Below the pieces are notes generated by a model. It ran no database searches, had not been told where the DNA came from, and saw nothing but the letters and a program-made list of their open reading frames with translations. A stretch of DNA of 64,000 bases from Pelodera strongyloides (taxonomy: Eukaryota; Nematoda; Chromadorea; Rhabditida; Rhabditidae). The stretch is from contig JAANDG010000180.1 in the NCBI GenBank assembly GCA_036852015.1, forward strand, positions 180,782 through 244,781, in the 5' to 3' direction. The position numbers and the translations under genes are program-made. Positions 43,001-55,560 of this stretch are shown here, one piece after another (the stretch's first letter is position 1; every line of letters begins with the position of its first letter).

Positions 43001-45831
43001 GCCACGATTTAATTTAACAACAATCATGCGTGCGCCGCGATGGCCTTGCACATATTGACGCGAGTAGCACAACATTTAAGCATCGTAACGACAAACGCAT
43101 TATCCACATATTTTCGCGCATGACTTCAGTGACCCACGCTTTTTATAACCAACTTTCATGTGTGCGCGACGATGTGGCTTGCACATTTTGACTTGCGAGT
43201 AACGCAATATTTAAGCCGCATAGCGACACACTAAACACATATTTGGGCGCATGACCTGTATGACACGCTTTTATATAACAACGATCATGGGCTTGCACTT
43301 TTTGACTTGCGAGTGCGCGACGCGATGACCTGGCTTGCATGGGCTTGCACATATTGACTTGCGAGTAACACACGATTTAAGCATCGCAGCGACAAATACA
43401 TTAACCACATATTTGCGCGCATGACCTGCATGACACGCTTTAATTTAACAACAATCATGCGTGCGCCGCGATGGGCTTGCACATATTGACGCGAGTAGCA
43501 CAACGTTTAAGCATCGTAGCGACAAACACATTAACCACATATTTGCGCGCATGACCTGTATGACACGTTTTATATAACAACGATCATGCGTGCGCCGCGT
43601 TGGGCTTGCACATATTGACGCGAGTAACACAACATTTAAGCATCCTAGCGACAAAATAACCACATATTTTCGCGCATGACCTGTATGCACTCTTTTTATA
43701 ACAACAATCATGCGTGCGCCGCGATGGGCTTGCACATATTGACGCGTGTAACACAACATTTAAGCATCGTAGCGACAAACACATTAACCACATATTTGCG
43801 CGCATGCCCTGTATGCCACGATTTAATTTAACAACAATCATGCGTGCGCCGCGATGGCCTTGCACATATTGACGCGAGTAACACAACATTTAAGCATCGT
43901 AACGACAAACACATTATCCACCGCGCATGACTTCAGTGACCCACGCTTTGTGTGCGCGACGATGTGGCTTGCACATTTTGACTTGCGAGTATGACACGAC
44001 ACACTTATTACATGACCTGTATGACAACAACGATCATGCGTGCGCCTCGTTGGGCTTGCACATATTGACGCGAGTAGCACAACGTTTAAGCATCGTTGCG
44101 ACAAACACATTAACCACATATTTGCGCGCATGACCTGCATGACACGATTTAATTTAACAACAATCATGCGTGCGCCGCGATGGGCTTGCACATATTGACG
44201 CGAGTAGCACAACGTTTAAGCATCGTAGCGACAAACACATTAACCACATATTTGCGCGCATGACCTGTATGACACGCTTTTATATAGCAACGATCATGCG
44301 TGCGCCGCGTTGGGCTTGCACATATTGACGCGTGTAACACAACATTTAAGCATCGTTGCGACAAACACATTAACCACATATTTGCGCGCATGCCCTGTAT
44401 GCCACGATTTAATTTAACAACAATCATGCGTGCGCCGCGTTGGCCTTGCACATATTGACGCGAGTAACACAACGTTTAAGCATCGTAGCGACAAACACAT
44501 TATCCATATTTTCGCGCATGACTTCAGTGACCCACGCTTTTTATAACCAACTTCATGTGGCGCGACGATGTGGCTTGCACATTTTGACTTGCGAGTAACA
44601 CAACATTTAAGCCGCATAGCGACACACTAAACACATATTTGGCGCATGTCCTGTATGACCCTTTTATTTAGCAACGATCATGGGCGCCTTTGTCCTTGCG
44701 CAGAGCACAACATTTAGCATCGTAGCGACAAACATATTTTCCATTCTTCAAAATTCCTTTTACTTTCTCTTTAATTAACCACATAGTTGCGCGAATGACA
44801 TGTATGTCACGCTTTTATATAACAACAATCCTGCGTGCGCCGCGCAGGGATTGTACATTTTCACTTGCGAGTAACATAATATTTTATCGGCATAGCGACA
44901 CACATTTTTAAACATATCTTTTCGCGCATGACTTCAGTGACCCACCATTTTTATAACCGACTTTCATGTGTGCGCCGCGATGGGCTTGCACATTTTAACT
45001 TGCGAGCAACGCAACATTTAAGCCGCGTAGCGACACACACCTTAACCACATATTTGCGCCCATAACCTGTATGACACACGTTTTCATATCAACGATCTTG
45101 CATGAGCCGCGATGTGCTTGCACATTTTGGCTGGTGAGTAACACAACATTTAAGCCGTGTAGCGACACACACCTTAACAACATATTTGCGCGCATAACCT
45201 GTATGACACACGCTTTTATATCAACGATCGTGCGTGAGCCGCCATGGGCTTGCACATTTTGACTGCCGAGTAACACCACATTTGAGCCGCGTAGCGACAG
45301 AACTTTAACCAGATATTTGTGTACATAACCTGTATGACACACGCTTTGATATCAACGATCGTGCGTGAGCCGCGATGGGCTTGCACATTTTAACTTGCGA
45401 GCGACACAACATTTAAGCCGCACAGCGGCACACACCTTAACCACATATTTGCGCCCATAACCTGTATGACACACGTTTTCATATCAACGATCGTGCGTGC
45501 GCCGCGATGGGCTTGCACATTTTGGCTGGCGAGTAACACAACATTTAAGCCGCGTAGCGACACACAGCTTAACAACATATTTGCGCGCATAACCTGTATG
45601 ACACACACTTTTATATCAACGATCGTGCGTGAGCCGCGATGGGCTTGCACATTTTGACCGCCGAGTAACACTACGTTTGAGCCGCGTATCGACACATCTT
45701 TGACCAGATCTTTGTGAGCATAACCTGTATGACGCACGCTTTTATATCAACGATCGTGCGGGAGCCGCGATGGGCTTGCGCATTTTGACTTGCGAGCAAC
45801 ACAACCTTTAAGCCGCGTAGCGACACACACC
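40060..45831. repeat. Large satellite array, about 130-bp monomers
   Basis: Head-to-tail monomers spaced 128-132 bp (for example 41516, 41645, 41775, 41907). The core words run CATGCGTGCGCCGCGATGGG, CTTGCACATATTGAC, GCGAGTAACACAACATTTAA, GCATCGTAGCGACAAACACA, TTAACCACATATTTGCGCGC, ATGACCTGTATGACACGC and TTTTATATAACAA. With the part after 46288 there are roughly 50 copies. Variants form local subfamilies: ATATTGACGCGAG types in the middle and CGATCGTGCGTGAGCC types after 45060. Minus-strand frames of about 44 residues per repeat are a consequence of the period; no protein is claimed. Confidence 0.95.
40533..41316. repeat. Higher-order satellite unit, 392 bp, two near-identical copies
   Basis: The stretch starting GCGACACACTAAACACATAT at 40533 is repeated from 40925 with essentially no differences over three monomers. 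Neighbouring monomers differ visibly. A recent unequal exchange or amplification is implied. Confidence 0.85.
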
Positions 45832-46288
45832 TTAAAGGGAGAGGCCCACGAGAAAAAATCATTCAGCAATATATTTGCACAGAATGTCCGGAATTTCAGA
45901 AATATTACTGTGAAAACCGCATTTCTTTGCAACTAGAACTAACAGAGTTATTTTCCCGCAAACAGTTCGGCCAGGTACCGTAGGCAGCAACGCCAAAATA
46001 CGTTTTTACGGTTTATTTCCGTCCACTAGCATTCTTTCTCTACACAATAATTGTGAAATGAATGAAGAACATTCCTAAGATAATAAAAAAGCGTTTTTAA
46101 TATTGTAACGCCCTAAAACGCTAAAATTGATTTTGGCTACGGTACCTGGCCGAACTGTTTGCCGGGGAATAACTCTGTGAGTTCTAGGTGCAAAGAAATG
46201 CGGTTTTTACAGTAATATTTCTAAAATTCCGGATATTCTGTGCAAGTAAATTGAGGTAAACTTTTTCCTCATGGGCCTCTCCCTTTAA
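45832..46288. mobile_element. TTAA MITE (AGAGGCCCACGAG type) inside the satellite
   Basis: Flanks read CACCTTAA / TTAACAACATATTTGC: the satellite word CCTTAACAACATA is split with TTAA duplicated. Ends AGGGAGAGGCCCACGAG and its imperfect complement. The stem includes AACAGTTCGGCCAGGTACCG and its partner. Confidence 0.95.
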
Positions 46289-47060
46289 CAACATATTTGC
46301 GCGCATGACCTGTATGACACATGCTTTCATATCAACGATCGTGCGTGAGCCGCGATGAGCTTGCATATTTTGACCGGTGAGTAACACTTGCGAGGAACAC
46401 ACCGTTTAAGCCGCGTAGCACATATTGACCGGCGAGTAAGACAATAATTCAGCCAAGCCGCATAACGACCCTAACCATATATTTGCACGCATAACCTGCG
46501 ACTGTGACCCACGTTTTTATATAACCAACGATCATGCGTGCGCCGCGATGGACTTGCACTTTTTGACTTGCGAGTAACACAATAATTAAGCCAAGTCGCA
46601 TAACGACACACACCCTAAGCATATATCTGCACGCATGACCTGTGACTGTGCCCACGTTTTTATATAACCAACGATCATGCGTGCGCCGCGATGGGCTTGC
46701 ACTTTTTGACTTGCGAGTAACACAATAATTAAGCGAAGTCGCATAACGACACGCATCTTAACCATATATTTGCACGCATGACGTGCGACTGTGGCCCACG
46801 CTTTTATATAACCAACGATCATGCGTGCGCCGCGATGGGCTTGCACTTTTTGACTTGCGAGTAACACAATAATTAAGCCAGGCCGAATAACGTCACGCAT
46901 CTTAACCATATATCTGCACGCATGACCTGTGACCGTGCCCACGCTTTTATATAATGAACGATAGTGCGTGTGCCGCGATGGGCTTGCACTTTTTGACTTG
47001 CGAGTAACACAATAATTACCCCGCATAACGACACACATCTTAACCCACATACACATTTTA
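46289..47060. repeat. Satellite array, right part, longer variant monomers
   Basis: About five monomers of roughly 140 bp with GTAACACAATAATTAAGCC, CATATATTTGCACGCATGAC and CTGTGACTGTG words. The array fades near 47060. Confidence 0.9.
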
Positions 47061-48533
47061 AAGCAATGACATATTTTCATACATGACCTGTGACTCAGTT
47101 CGAGCGATCACGTATTCACCGATAAATTTTTGCACATGTATTTTACCTTTTGTTTCAATTTTGTGGGCGTCATAGCCTTTGCGCGTAAAGACCTACATGC
47201 AACTCGCAACTTTATTTTTATTTAGATAAAAACACAATCACAAATTGTTTCGCATTGACGAGTTTTTTTTTGTGCAGATTTTTATTTTGCTTGATTTTAA
47301 TCACCACTTTTACGCATCACGAGATGCGAAATATTTTTTTCGTCCCCGGCCTTCACATTTGAAGAGCATTTTGATTATAAAGCATTTTAATTTATTTTGT
47401 ATTTTATTTTTGTTTTCATGTGTCCGACATATATTTTCGTACTCGTACGGCTCAGACAGGCGCCTGTTTGAGCGTACCCCAGTATGATGTTTAAATTAAG
47501 GGACCCACGCTTTTCCACAGATTTTTTTTAAATAAAAATACCTGACCGTATTCGTTCCCAGCTTGACTCCTTGTTGCTCCAATATGTGGATGTGAACCGA
47601 TCCACAAACAAATGTACATACAAACGCATATAAAACACAAAAAGCATGCACAACACAACATGGCTTATTTTTTTGCGCCATGAAGTTGCATACCATCACA
47701 AAAATCAATAAACGAACGCGAACAATGCAACTATAAATAAATAGAGTATATTTTCAGGACGTCCGCTTCTTTCTTGATCCTGTGATTCAGTTCACATTTC
47801 TTCTGAAACAGTTTGGATTATATTTAGTGTGTCAATAAACTGAGCCTCACAGAAAACGTCCACTGATTAACTCTTAACTCTTATAACGCAAGAACACTTA
47901 TGAACTTGCGTAGCGAGCAACTACCACGCGGTGACACTGGGGAAACTTGGCGACATCGCCGCGCCAAAAATAAGGGTCCGCCACAGCGGGGCGGCGCACT
48001 CCGCCTAGAGAGCGCGGTAGGTCCGCCACAGGTGCGCGAAAGGACATTCAACTCCAGTTGGGCGAACCCGCGGTAAACTATTTGTAGTGTCCGCGGCAGG
48101 TGCGCTATATGTGCGCTCCATATGCACCCTGAGACCGCCATAGGCGCGCCATTCACCAATTGCGCAGGGGAGTGCGCGGCCCCGATGTGGCGGACCTTCA
48201 TTTTAGGCGCGGCGATGCCGCCAAGTTTCACGCTTGACAAATATTGGTCTAGTGCCAAAAACCAATGCGGCGTAAGGTGTGCGCAGTGGGTTTGCCATGT
48301 CCTCGCCATATTTTTAGCAAAAGGGATACCTTATAACTCGCTAGCAATTGTCTAGAATCTGGGGAAGACTAGGCGAGGACGTATGTTTTTTGCGCGGCGT
48401 TCCATCAAAGTTACACACGATGTGCTTTGGCATAATGGGGCTAAGACGTTAAGATCCTTTAATTACAATGTAGACACTCTGTTGTATGTTCTTAATATCA
48501 ATAAAAAACAGCAAAAACAACAATAATACATAC
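47061..48533. other. No gene supported; GCGC-rich island 47890-48310
   Basis: A 142-residue minus-strand frame (48309-47881) lies wholly within the GCGC-rich island. It has no domain or hydrophobic pattern I recognise, so I treat it as compositional. The rest is AT-rich. Confidence 0.45.
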
Positions 48534-48609
48534 CGCCCTCCTGCTGCGTACATTCGTCCTTCTTATGCGCAGACGAACTTTTGACGTGCAGGCGATCGAA
48601 ACTGCAAAT
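48534..48609 (-). CDS. Candidate internal exon of an unknown minus-strand gene
   Basis: Acceptor CTATTTAG and donor GTATGTATT bound 76 nt reading ICSFDRLHVKSSSAHKKDEC, then TQQEG. Diverged copies with stops lie at about 49630-49725 (starting ICNESS) and 50114-50206 (starting IYNFDSLHFIPAK). The copies keep the splice-site flanks (CAAATCTAAATAG on the plus strand), so a whole exon unit was duplicated. Only this copy is fully open. Function unknown. Confidence 0.3.
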
Positions 48610-49088
48610 CTAAATAGTTTCTTTAATTTTCTGGCTCACTTTTAAGACCTAAAACGTCTAAAGACATCTGAAAACATCCCTGACATCAAGTATTGACACA
48701 AACACAGGTCATTTTTTGGACATAAACTATATTAATAGTAAGACTCAGTTTTTTTACGGAGAACATTTGCTGATGACAAGGTAGGCTAGTGGTAGTTTTT
48801 CCTGGGGCTCGGAAACTCAATTTTCTTGCGATATGTCAGATGCAGCTTCGTTAGTCAATCCAAGCGGTTAACTTGAGGTAATGTTGCACTTTTTCAGCGA
48901 TAGTTTACTAATTAAATGACACTGTGCCCTGGGCAGCAATGGTTGAACACGTACCGGGCCTTTACGAAAAGCAGACAATAACCGCTTCACGAACCAAAAA
49001 TAAATAGTCCACGCATTGGAACATGAGATGTCACAGATGTTTTTGGACGTGCTAGGTGTCTTGGATGTCACGGATGTTTGTGGATGTT

Positions 49089-49334
49089 AGGGCGCATTCG
49101 AGTTGGACATTTCCGGAAAAGAAAAAGAAAACTTTTGGTTCGAGATGGATTTCACCAGAAAAGAATGCAATTGCCACGCATACACAGGCAAATGATCGAT
49201 TGATTTTAGTTTCAATTACGATACATTTGCATTTTCGACAATTATTTTGCATGTATTATTTCTTTTCTCGGTGTCCATCTCGAACCACTTTTTTCTTTTC
49301 TTTTCCGGAAAATGTCCATCTCGAATGCGCCCTC
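49089..49334. mobile_element. Fold-back element with GGGCGCATTCGAG ends
   Basis: AGGGCGCATTCGAGTTGGAC faces CATCTCGAATGCGCCCT. The inner stem is TTTCCGGAAAAG / CTTTTCCGGAAA and GTTCGAGATGGA / TCCATCTCGAAC. Confidence 0.85.
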
Positions 49335-49609
49335 AGAGATGTTTTTGAATGTTTTAGATATCTTTAGCAGTAAGCCTTCTGCTATTTACGCAACTTGATT
49401 AATAATCTATCAATAAGCAATTTAAGATTTCAGGGTGAACAACACATTATTTACGAGGCTCGGAACAAATAGTGAGCGAGGTGCGCGGAGAAAGCTAGGC
49501 GCATTTCTCGTCCGCGCAGCAACAAACTTTCGTATAATGTGCGCTTGCAGTCGTCTTATTTTCTCGTCGGATTACAGATTTGCATTAAAAAAAACATAAA
49601 ATACTGTAT

Positions 49610-50270
49610 GAAATATTACATACCCGTTCGCTGAGCTTTACTCCTCTTTTCTGTGAAGGCGGAAACGTCTCTATCTTCAATATATCAAGGAGAGCTTTCA
49701 TTGCAAATCTGAATAAGTTCTTTATTATTATAGTATGAGTAAAGTTTCGTGTGAGCTTTCAATTCCAACCACAAAACAAATGCGTTTAACACATTTTTAT
49801 TTGCCAATTTTTATTTATTATTATATCCGTTACTTTAATTTCAACAAACCCACCAAATACGGACGCACACCAAGCGTTGCATTTTCCGAAGTTGCGCTCA
49901 GTACATTAATAGTATGCACAATACACGGTGCAATTCGTGGTGTTGTGCGCAGCATGTGCAACAATTATTGACGCGCAACGTTCGTTACAATTATTGCCTA
50001 CATAATGCATAGAATCTTGCGCAGAGAAGCGCAATGCAATTATTGTCGTTGTGCGCATGACCAAATCTCGCTAATATAACTGATCAAATATCGCGCATAA
50101 AACACCTACCGTTCTTCTGTTGCTTCCATTCCTCCTGATATGCGCAGTCAAACTTTATTTTGCCGGAATGAAGTGCAGGCTATCGAAATTGTATATCTAA
50201 ATAGTTTAATTAATTTTCTAAGTTGCAATCGTAGAACTATCAATATGCAATTCAACATTTTCGGGTGAAC
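49610..50270 (-). pseudogene. Two decayed copies of the 48.6-kb exon unit
   Basis: Copies near 49630-49725 and 50114-50206 keep the splice-like flanks but each has at least one internal stop in the homologous frame. Between them is GCGC/AT mixed sequence without a gene. Confidence 0.45.
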
Positions 50271-51090
50271 ATTTCGAAAACTGGTCACAATGTTGATTGG
50301 GCAGCCATATACAAAATTGGTAGTGAATAGGCTTGTGCTATTGTTATTATATGCTTCTCAATAAATTAATCCAAAATAAAGCAAACGTGTGGGTTGCGAG
50401 CGGGAACCTGAGGCGAATTTTTTTGCTATAAGTAAGATCTAGAGGGCGAAAAGGCACAAAACCGGCGCACGATCTGACAACGCTCCGTGACGATTTTATC
50501 ATATTCTCGCTAATGCGAACATATTTCCATTAAAAATGTGGGAGATATACTTGTGTGCGAGATTTAAGCAGATTTTGGCGTATGCTTGGCGCAAGAGGGG
50601 CGAAAGCTATGTACACCTGCTTTCATTGCGTGCCATATAAGTTAATAATTGACGTCGTCTGATTTTTCATCTTTTAAAAATTGTACTAACCGGTCCATGC
50701 AATGTCCACGTGTAGTTCAGATAACGATCGTCGTTCGGCTTCGGTTTCGGATCATACTTCGTCTGAAAGAAACCCATTACATACTTTACCTTGTTTACCT
50801 ATTTCCTTTTAAAGTCAACAACAAGCGCCGATAAACCATAACCCCGTTTATTTACTGTTATCCGTTATTTTTTTGTCGATTTTCTATTCTGTTCGCATTT
50901 TATTTTCAATTAGGTAGTGCGACAAAACCAAGTTATTGCCTACTAGAGTACACTATCGTTTTGGTACTATGAGAGACTCCAAATAAGGGTAATGTGTGAT
51001 AGAGACAGTATCGAAATATTTAAACAAATTCTTCCCAATAGTCCATTTTCTTGCGACATGAGACATAATTTCACCTTTCCGAGTTGAACT
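50271..51090. other. No gene recognised
   Basis: Short frames only; no repeat structure noted. Confidence 0.4.
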
Positions 51091-51195
51091 TAAAGGGTCA
51101 GGCCCATTTCAAAAGACCCCTATTTTTGATGATTCCATCTGATTCTCCATGTCAAATATAGTAGGCTGAATTTTTTTCCAATTTTCAGTCGCAAT
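51091..51195. mobile_element. Left half of a GGCCCATTTCA-type MITE
   Basis: TTAAAGGGTCAGGCCCATTT through GATTCTCCATGTCAAATATA and GTAGGCTGAAT matches the left arm of the intact element at 31163. The right arm is missing and is replaced by a tandem array. Confidence 0.85.
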
Positions 51196-51990
51196 ATTGC
51201 ATACTGCTTTAGTTGAAATATGAATAACCGCAAAGCCAGAGTTAAAAGAACGCTCATCTACTCGTGAATGGTGTCATTTGTAAGCCGCAATAAAAAAGCA
51301 CACTATTTTAGTTGAAATATGAAGAACCGAAAGCTAGAGCTCAAAGAACGTTCATCTACTCGTGAATGGTGTGATTTGTAAGCCGCAGTAAGCAGGCATA
51401 CTATTTTAGTAGTACACCAACACCGCACAGCTCAAAGAACGTTCATTTGCTCTGAATGGTTTCATTTGTAAGCCGCAATAAAAAAGTACACTACTTTAGT
51501 TGAAATATATAACCGCAAAGCTAGAGCTCAAAGAACGTTCATCTACTCGTCAATTGTTTCATTTGTAAGCCGCAGTAAGTAATCATACTATTTTAGTGGA
51601 ACATGAAAACCGCAGAGCTCAAAGAACGTTCAACTACTCGTGAATGGTTTCAGTTGTAAGCCGCAGTAAGTAAGCATACTACATTGGTTGGAATATAAAA
51701 CACCGCAAAGCTAGAGCTCAAAGAACGTTCATCAACTCGTCAATGGTTTCATTTGTAAGCCGCAGTAAGTAAGCATACTATTTTAGTGCAACATGGAAAC
51801 CGCAGAACTCAAAGAACGTTCAACTACTGGTGAATGATTTCAGTTGTAAGCCGCAGTAAGCAAGCATACTGTTTTAGTAGAAATATAAATAATCGCAGAG
51901 CTCAAAGAACGTTCAACTACTCGTCAATGGTTTCAGGTGTAAGCCGCAGTTACAAGTATGCTATTTTAGTGGAACATCAAAACCGCGGAC
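51196..51990. repeat. Tandem repeat, about 93-bp unit, eight or so copies
   Basis: The unit contains ACCGCAAAGCTAGAGCTCAA, AGAACGTTCATCTACTCGT, AATGGTTTCATTTGTAAGCC, GCAGTAAGTAAGCATACTA and TTTTAGTTGAAATAT. Copies differ by small indels, giving spacings of roughly 90-97 bp. Confidence 0.85.
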
Positions 51991-52015
51991 CTTGTATATG
52001 CAAGCGGGCATTTGT

Positions 52016-53025
52016 TTATAAGTACGAAGTTTAGGCGAACTCCAAGTGCAAACCTATCTAAATAGTTTGTTTCATTGTTGACGCAAATTATTTTGTGAAA
52101 TATACCAAAACTCAGGACGGACAACGTAAACGTGACGTAAAATGTGTGGCTCGGCACCAGGCGCAATTAGCTGAAAGTACTTGGCAAGAGACCTTCGTAA
52201 AAAAAGGTTAAGTGTGCGAACATGCAAAGCACAATGACAGGATCAGCTACAAATGCTCTCTGGGTGTCGGTTTATTATCGACAGGGACATGAGAACTCAC
52301 GAGAAACTGGCAAACGGTGGGCGAGAGGTGGACGGCGCACAATATCGAAGTTGACGTTGTAGGTTCGCTGTCAAGACTGAAAGGTTAACGTTCGTAGTTG
52401 GACGCAATACACATATACGCAGTCCCCGTAGCAAGAAACATTATATGATAGATACAGAGTCAGAAAGAGAAGCTCACCTCAAACTCCTCAAACCGATGTC
52501 CCTGGGTCAGCCCCGAATGCCATACTGCAATAAACGCAACAAAAACGACAATAATGCATACCTGTCTCACGTTGTGCTCATTCCTTCTTTTATGTGCACC
52601 CGGTTATGTGCTTATCCGTACGGAGTTTAGACGAACTTTCAAGTGCGAACCTATATAAATAGTTTGTTTCGTTGTTGACGCAAATTAATTAATGAAATGA
52701 ACCAAAATCTGCTATACCAAAACTCGAGTGGTGTACAGAAATTGTCGCGCGGCACCATGCGCAACTACTTAAAAGGACTGGGTAAGAAACTTTCATAACA
52801 CTGTGCGAAAATGGCGAAGCATAATCACAGGAGCAAACGTTCTGAATCTCTGCCTACCATCGACTGGTACAGGAAGTGAACCCACGAGAAACTGGCAAAT
52901 GGTCGGCGAGGTACTGCGGGAGGCAGGCTGCGCACACTATCGTTGACGACATCGAAATTGACGTTGTAGTCTCGCTGGCAAGCCTGAGAGGGGAACTTTC
53001 TTAATTGGACTCAATTCTCATATAG
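52016..53025. repeat. Direct tandem duplication of a roughly 0.4-kb segment, 605-bp offset
   Basis: 52016-52425 and 52617-53025 share, in the same order, TAGTTTGTTTC(A/G)TTGTTGA, GACGCAAATTA, the GGCACCA block, CACGAGAAACTGGCAAA, GTTGACGTTGTAG and CGCAGT/GGCAGT. They are diverged copies. Exon-like flanks (CTATCTAAATAG) mark relation to the 48.6-kb exon unit. Confidence 0.75.
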
Positions 53026-54053
53026 GCAGTTGATCTTTCTATACAACTTCCTACGTTCCATTCTACTTAGCGAAACTGTGGTGCACATAGTTTCCACGAA
53101 GAAAAAAAAACGTATGTTTAACAAGCACGACAAGCGTTGATGGCATGGCGTATGTGTTCAGTTTAGAACAAAAAACGTAGATACAAAGCCAGTAAACAAA
53201 GGTCAACCTCAAACCTCAAACTCCCAAATCGTCATCCGGCTGGCCTGGTTCAGCTCACGGATCCAAAAATGGTGCTCATACCAATGTACCACTGCAAAAA
53301 AATTATCGACGAATGCGTCTTAAAAATAAACAGTTTCATTGATTTGCGCAGGTCGCCATAGGCATTCCCATAACTGGGTTAGCATTACCGCATCCGAAGG
53401 CCGTATGTACACTTTTTTTGGTACAGGTGTGTACGCATGCACAGGTTTTACGCAGGTGAACAAGTCTAGTTTACGTACCGCTACTTTTATTGCGCGTAAT
53501 TTTTAGAAGAAAAATATCTACGATTTGCGAGGAAAAATATCTAAAAGTTGGTCAACGCTCAAGAACCCCGATGATGTGTACATTTTTGTGCTGAAATGTG
53601 GCCAAACTCGACTGCTCGAAGCAGTGAGAAGAAAGTAGACGGCACGAGGAGATACCCTGATATTGCGGAGCGTCTTCGCCAAACAGCCGCCAGGGTATTT
53701 GGCGAATAATTGGCGAAGATAGGGCGATTATGCCGCATATTTTTGTGATTCATTTTTCGCTTCTTCGTACAGTCTCGCGTCTCGCCTATTATTCCCCACG
53801 CGAAAGATTGGCGCCACGGCCTCACAACGCAGTAGTGTTACTGTACTGAAGTTTTGCACATACTGAAGTTTCGGCAATATGTGCAAACAGGCGCAAAGAC
53901 TCACAATGTTACATACCGTTTACTGTTACATACACATACACATGTTGTTGTTATTGCTTGTTCTATAAATAGTGGAGGGCGGCATGAGTTTGCCACAAAA
54001 ATCTCTCGCAGCAGCACCGCGCAAGTAGAGGAATAATGATAGATATGTAGTAC
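53026..54053. other. No gene supported
   Basis: Frames overlap on both strands; none has paired splice sites that I trust. Confidence 0.4.
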
Positions 54054-54212
54054 CTGGTAAAAATGATGTGAGAGGCGAGCGACTTTGCAGCATCTTCGGC
54101 GAGAACATGACGAGAGTTTCGCTAGCTCTGGGCGAGGAGGTCGGCCAGATGAAGGCACATCGTTTCCAGCAGCTTTTCATCAAAAATTCGTGTTCTATGG
54201 GCGTTTTCAGGT
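54054..54212 (-). CDS. Candidate minus-strand exon, related to the exon start at 54752
   Basis: Strong acceptor AATTTTCAG and donor GTACTAC. One frame is fully open (LKTPIEHEFLMKSCWKRCAF onward). Another (PENAHRTRIFDEKLLETMCL) has a single TAG. The first 30 nt resemble the start of the exon at 54752 (ATTTGAAAATGCGCC versus ACCTGAAAACGCCC), suggesting duplication. Product unknown. Confidence 0.25.
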
Positions 54213-54369
54213 CTGAAAATTAATTTGATGATTCATACGCAAAGAGATAATCAACAGGGTTTCGGGCTGGCTTTCTTACCAGCTCAGGTCAACTGATGGA
54301 CATAGAAAAGTGTACGAAGAAGACAGTGAAGAGTCTAAAGTTTGAGTAGTCAGTAGGGGTTCTCAATTA

Positions 54370-54752
54370 TTATTCAAAACAAAAATGATTTTGATCCCAC
54401 GTACGATATATGTATACTAGCAACATACAGACTAGTAATACTAGAGTGGCACACAGTACACATAGCTCAAGGGCGCAGTGGTACAGACACGCGCGTGTTT
54501 TTTTTCGCCACTCACAATTTTTCACGAATAGGGACACATTTTTGAATTTACAATATACTTTGTTGTTATTTGCGCCAAGAACTTGGCGTGGCCACGAACG
54601 GGCAAAATACGATACATCACCGTATACAAATATGAGCGACGACTTCTTGGTGAAAGCGAGAGGCTGGCCATGAGCAAGAGCTGCAGAGTGATATGAACTT
54701 TTGCTTGTGCAGTGCACCATCACAGAAACATGTGGAAGGCGCATTTTCAAAT
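54370..54752 (-). CDS. Candidate terminal exon with a C-terminal membrane segment
   Basis: After the acceptor GTTTTTCAG the frame is open for about 127 codons (LKMRLPHVSVMVHCTSKSSY ...). It ends in a hydrophobic segment (LCVLCATLVLLVCMLLVYIY) before the stop at 54370. It could be a small tail-anchored or type I membrane protein. The frame also extends upstream through the acceptor to 54804, so intron and exon status is uncertain. No family recognised. Confidence 0.25.
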
Positions 54753-55383
54753 CTGAAAAACAGTGGTTGAAAGTTGAAATCGACATTGGAGAGACAAACA
54801 GCACAATTTATCTCCTTAGCTTTCGTCCTTTCTTCGCCAGGATCCGAAAGTTGGTCAGCACATTTGTGAGAACCTACGCGACCGCTCCAATCTTTTACCG
54901 CGCACTACACGAGTATTTATACTTACGCATTTTGGAATTAGACAATAAATTTGTGTTATTGATAGCACTTCTTTTCCAACTATACCGCGACGCAAAGAGA
55001 AACTGACGCGAAAATGTGCCGGTGAAGCACCTGGGCAAAAAAACGATAAATTACCAGATAACAAAGTGGGCGCCGGCTTCTTAATATGTGGCGAGGGATG
55101 GTCGAGGTGCGCGGCGCGAGGTAGGCATCCCTGTTTTTCTATCCCCCCAGTCCCCATCAAGGGGAGATCAAAGCTGAATATCAATTACCAATATTGATAA
55201 TTGATACCCTTTATAAATTTAACATTTTCGCTAACAATCTTGAAAAAAATATGCTCAAGGCAATTGACAGACACATATTATGTATGAAGAAGTGACTAAA
55301 TCTGTGTACAAGAACAATTTCGGGATTGAAAATTGAAACCCTCCACTACCGATAATTACCAGTTGGGTGGGAAATGTATCACG

Positions 55384-55560
55384 TTACTTCTTCTTTGTCC
55401 GTGATCTACTGGCTCCATAGCCATAATACGCATAGTTCACGTAGTTGTCCGAATTTAAAGCGGATGTTTGGCGCCACTTAGTTGCGCACAAACATGTCAG
55501 CGCACATGCATGCAAACAGACAAACGGGTGGCAGATTTCCTTTGCCAAAATAGATATTAC
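55384..55560 (-). CDS. Candidate terminal exon, Tyr-rich basic end
   Basis: An open minus-strand frame ends in DNYVNYAYYGYGASRSRTKK plus K and stop. Upstream in frame is a Cys-rich stretch (CLHACALTCLCATKWRQTS). No start codon lies in the frame, and an upstream acceptor was not found with confidence. Confidence 0.2.
   Translation of the reverse strand, partial: VISILAKEICHPFVCLHACALTCLCATKWRQTSALNSDNYVNYAYYGYGASRSRTKKK

Noticed and set aside
40060..47060. CRISPR-like array
   Set aside because: The whole 130-bp unit is repeated with no unique spacers, and the genome is eukaryotic.
40215..47080. Many minus-strand frames reading CHTGHARKYVV-like repeats
   Set aside because: They follow the satellite period and change with each indel. 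There is no start, splice or conservation signal beyond the DNA repeat.
47881..48309. 142-residue minus-strand ORF
   Set aside because: It is confined to a GCGC-rich island where stop codons are rare. No domain, signal peptide or membrane pattern.
53559..53825. 88-residue minus-strand ORF
   Set aside because: No splice partner, no motif, and overlapping frames on the other strand are as long as chance predicts.
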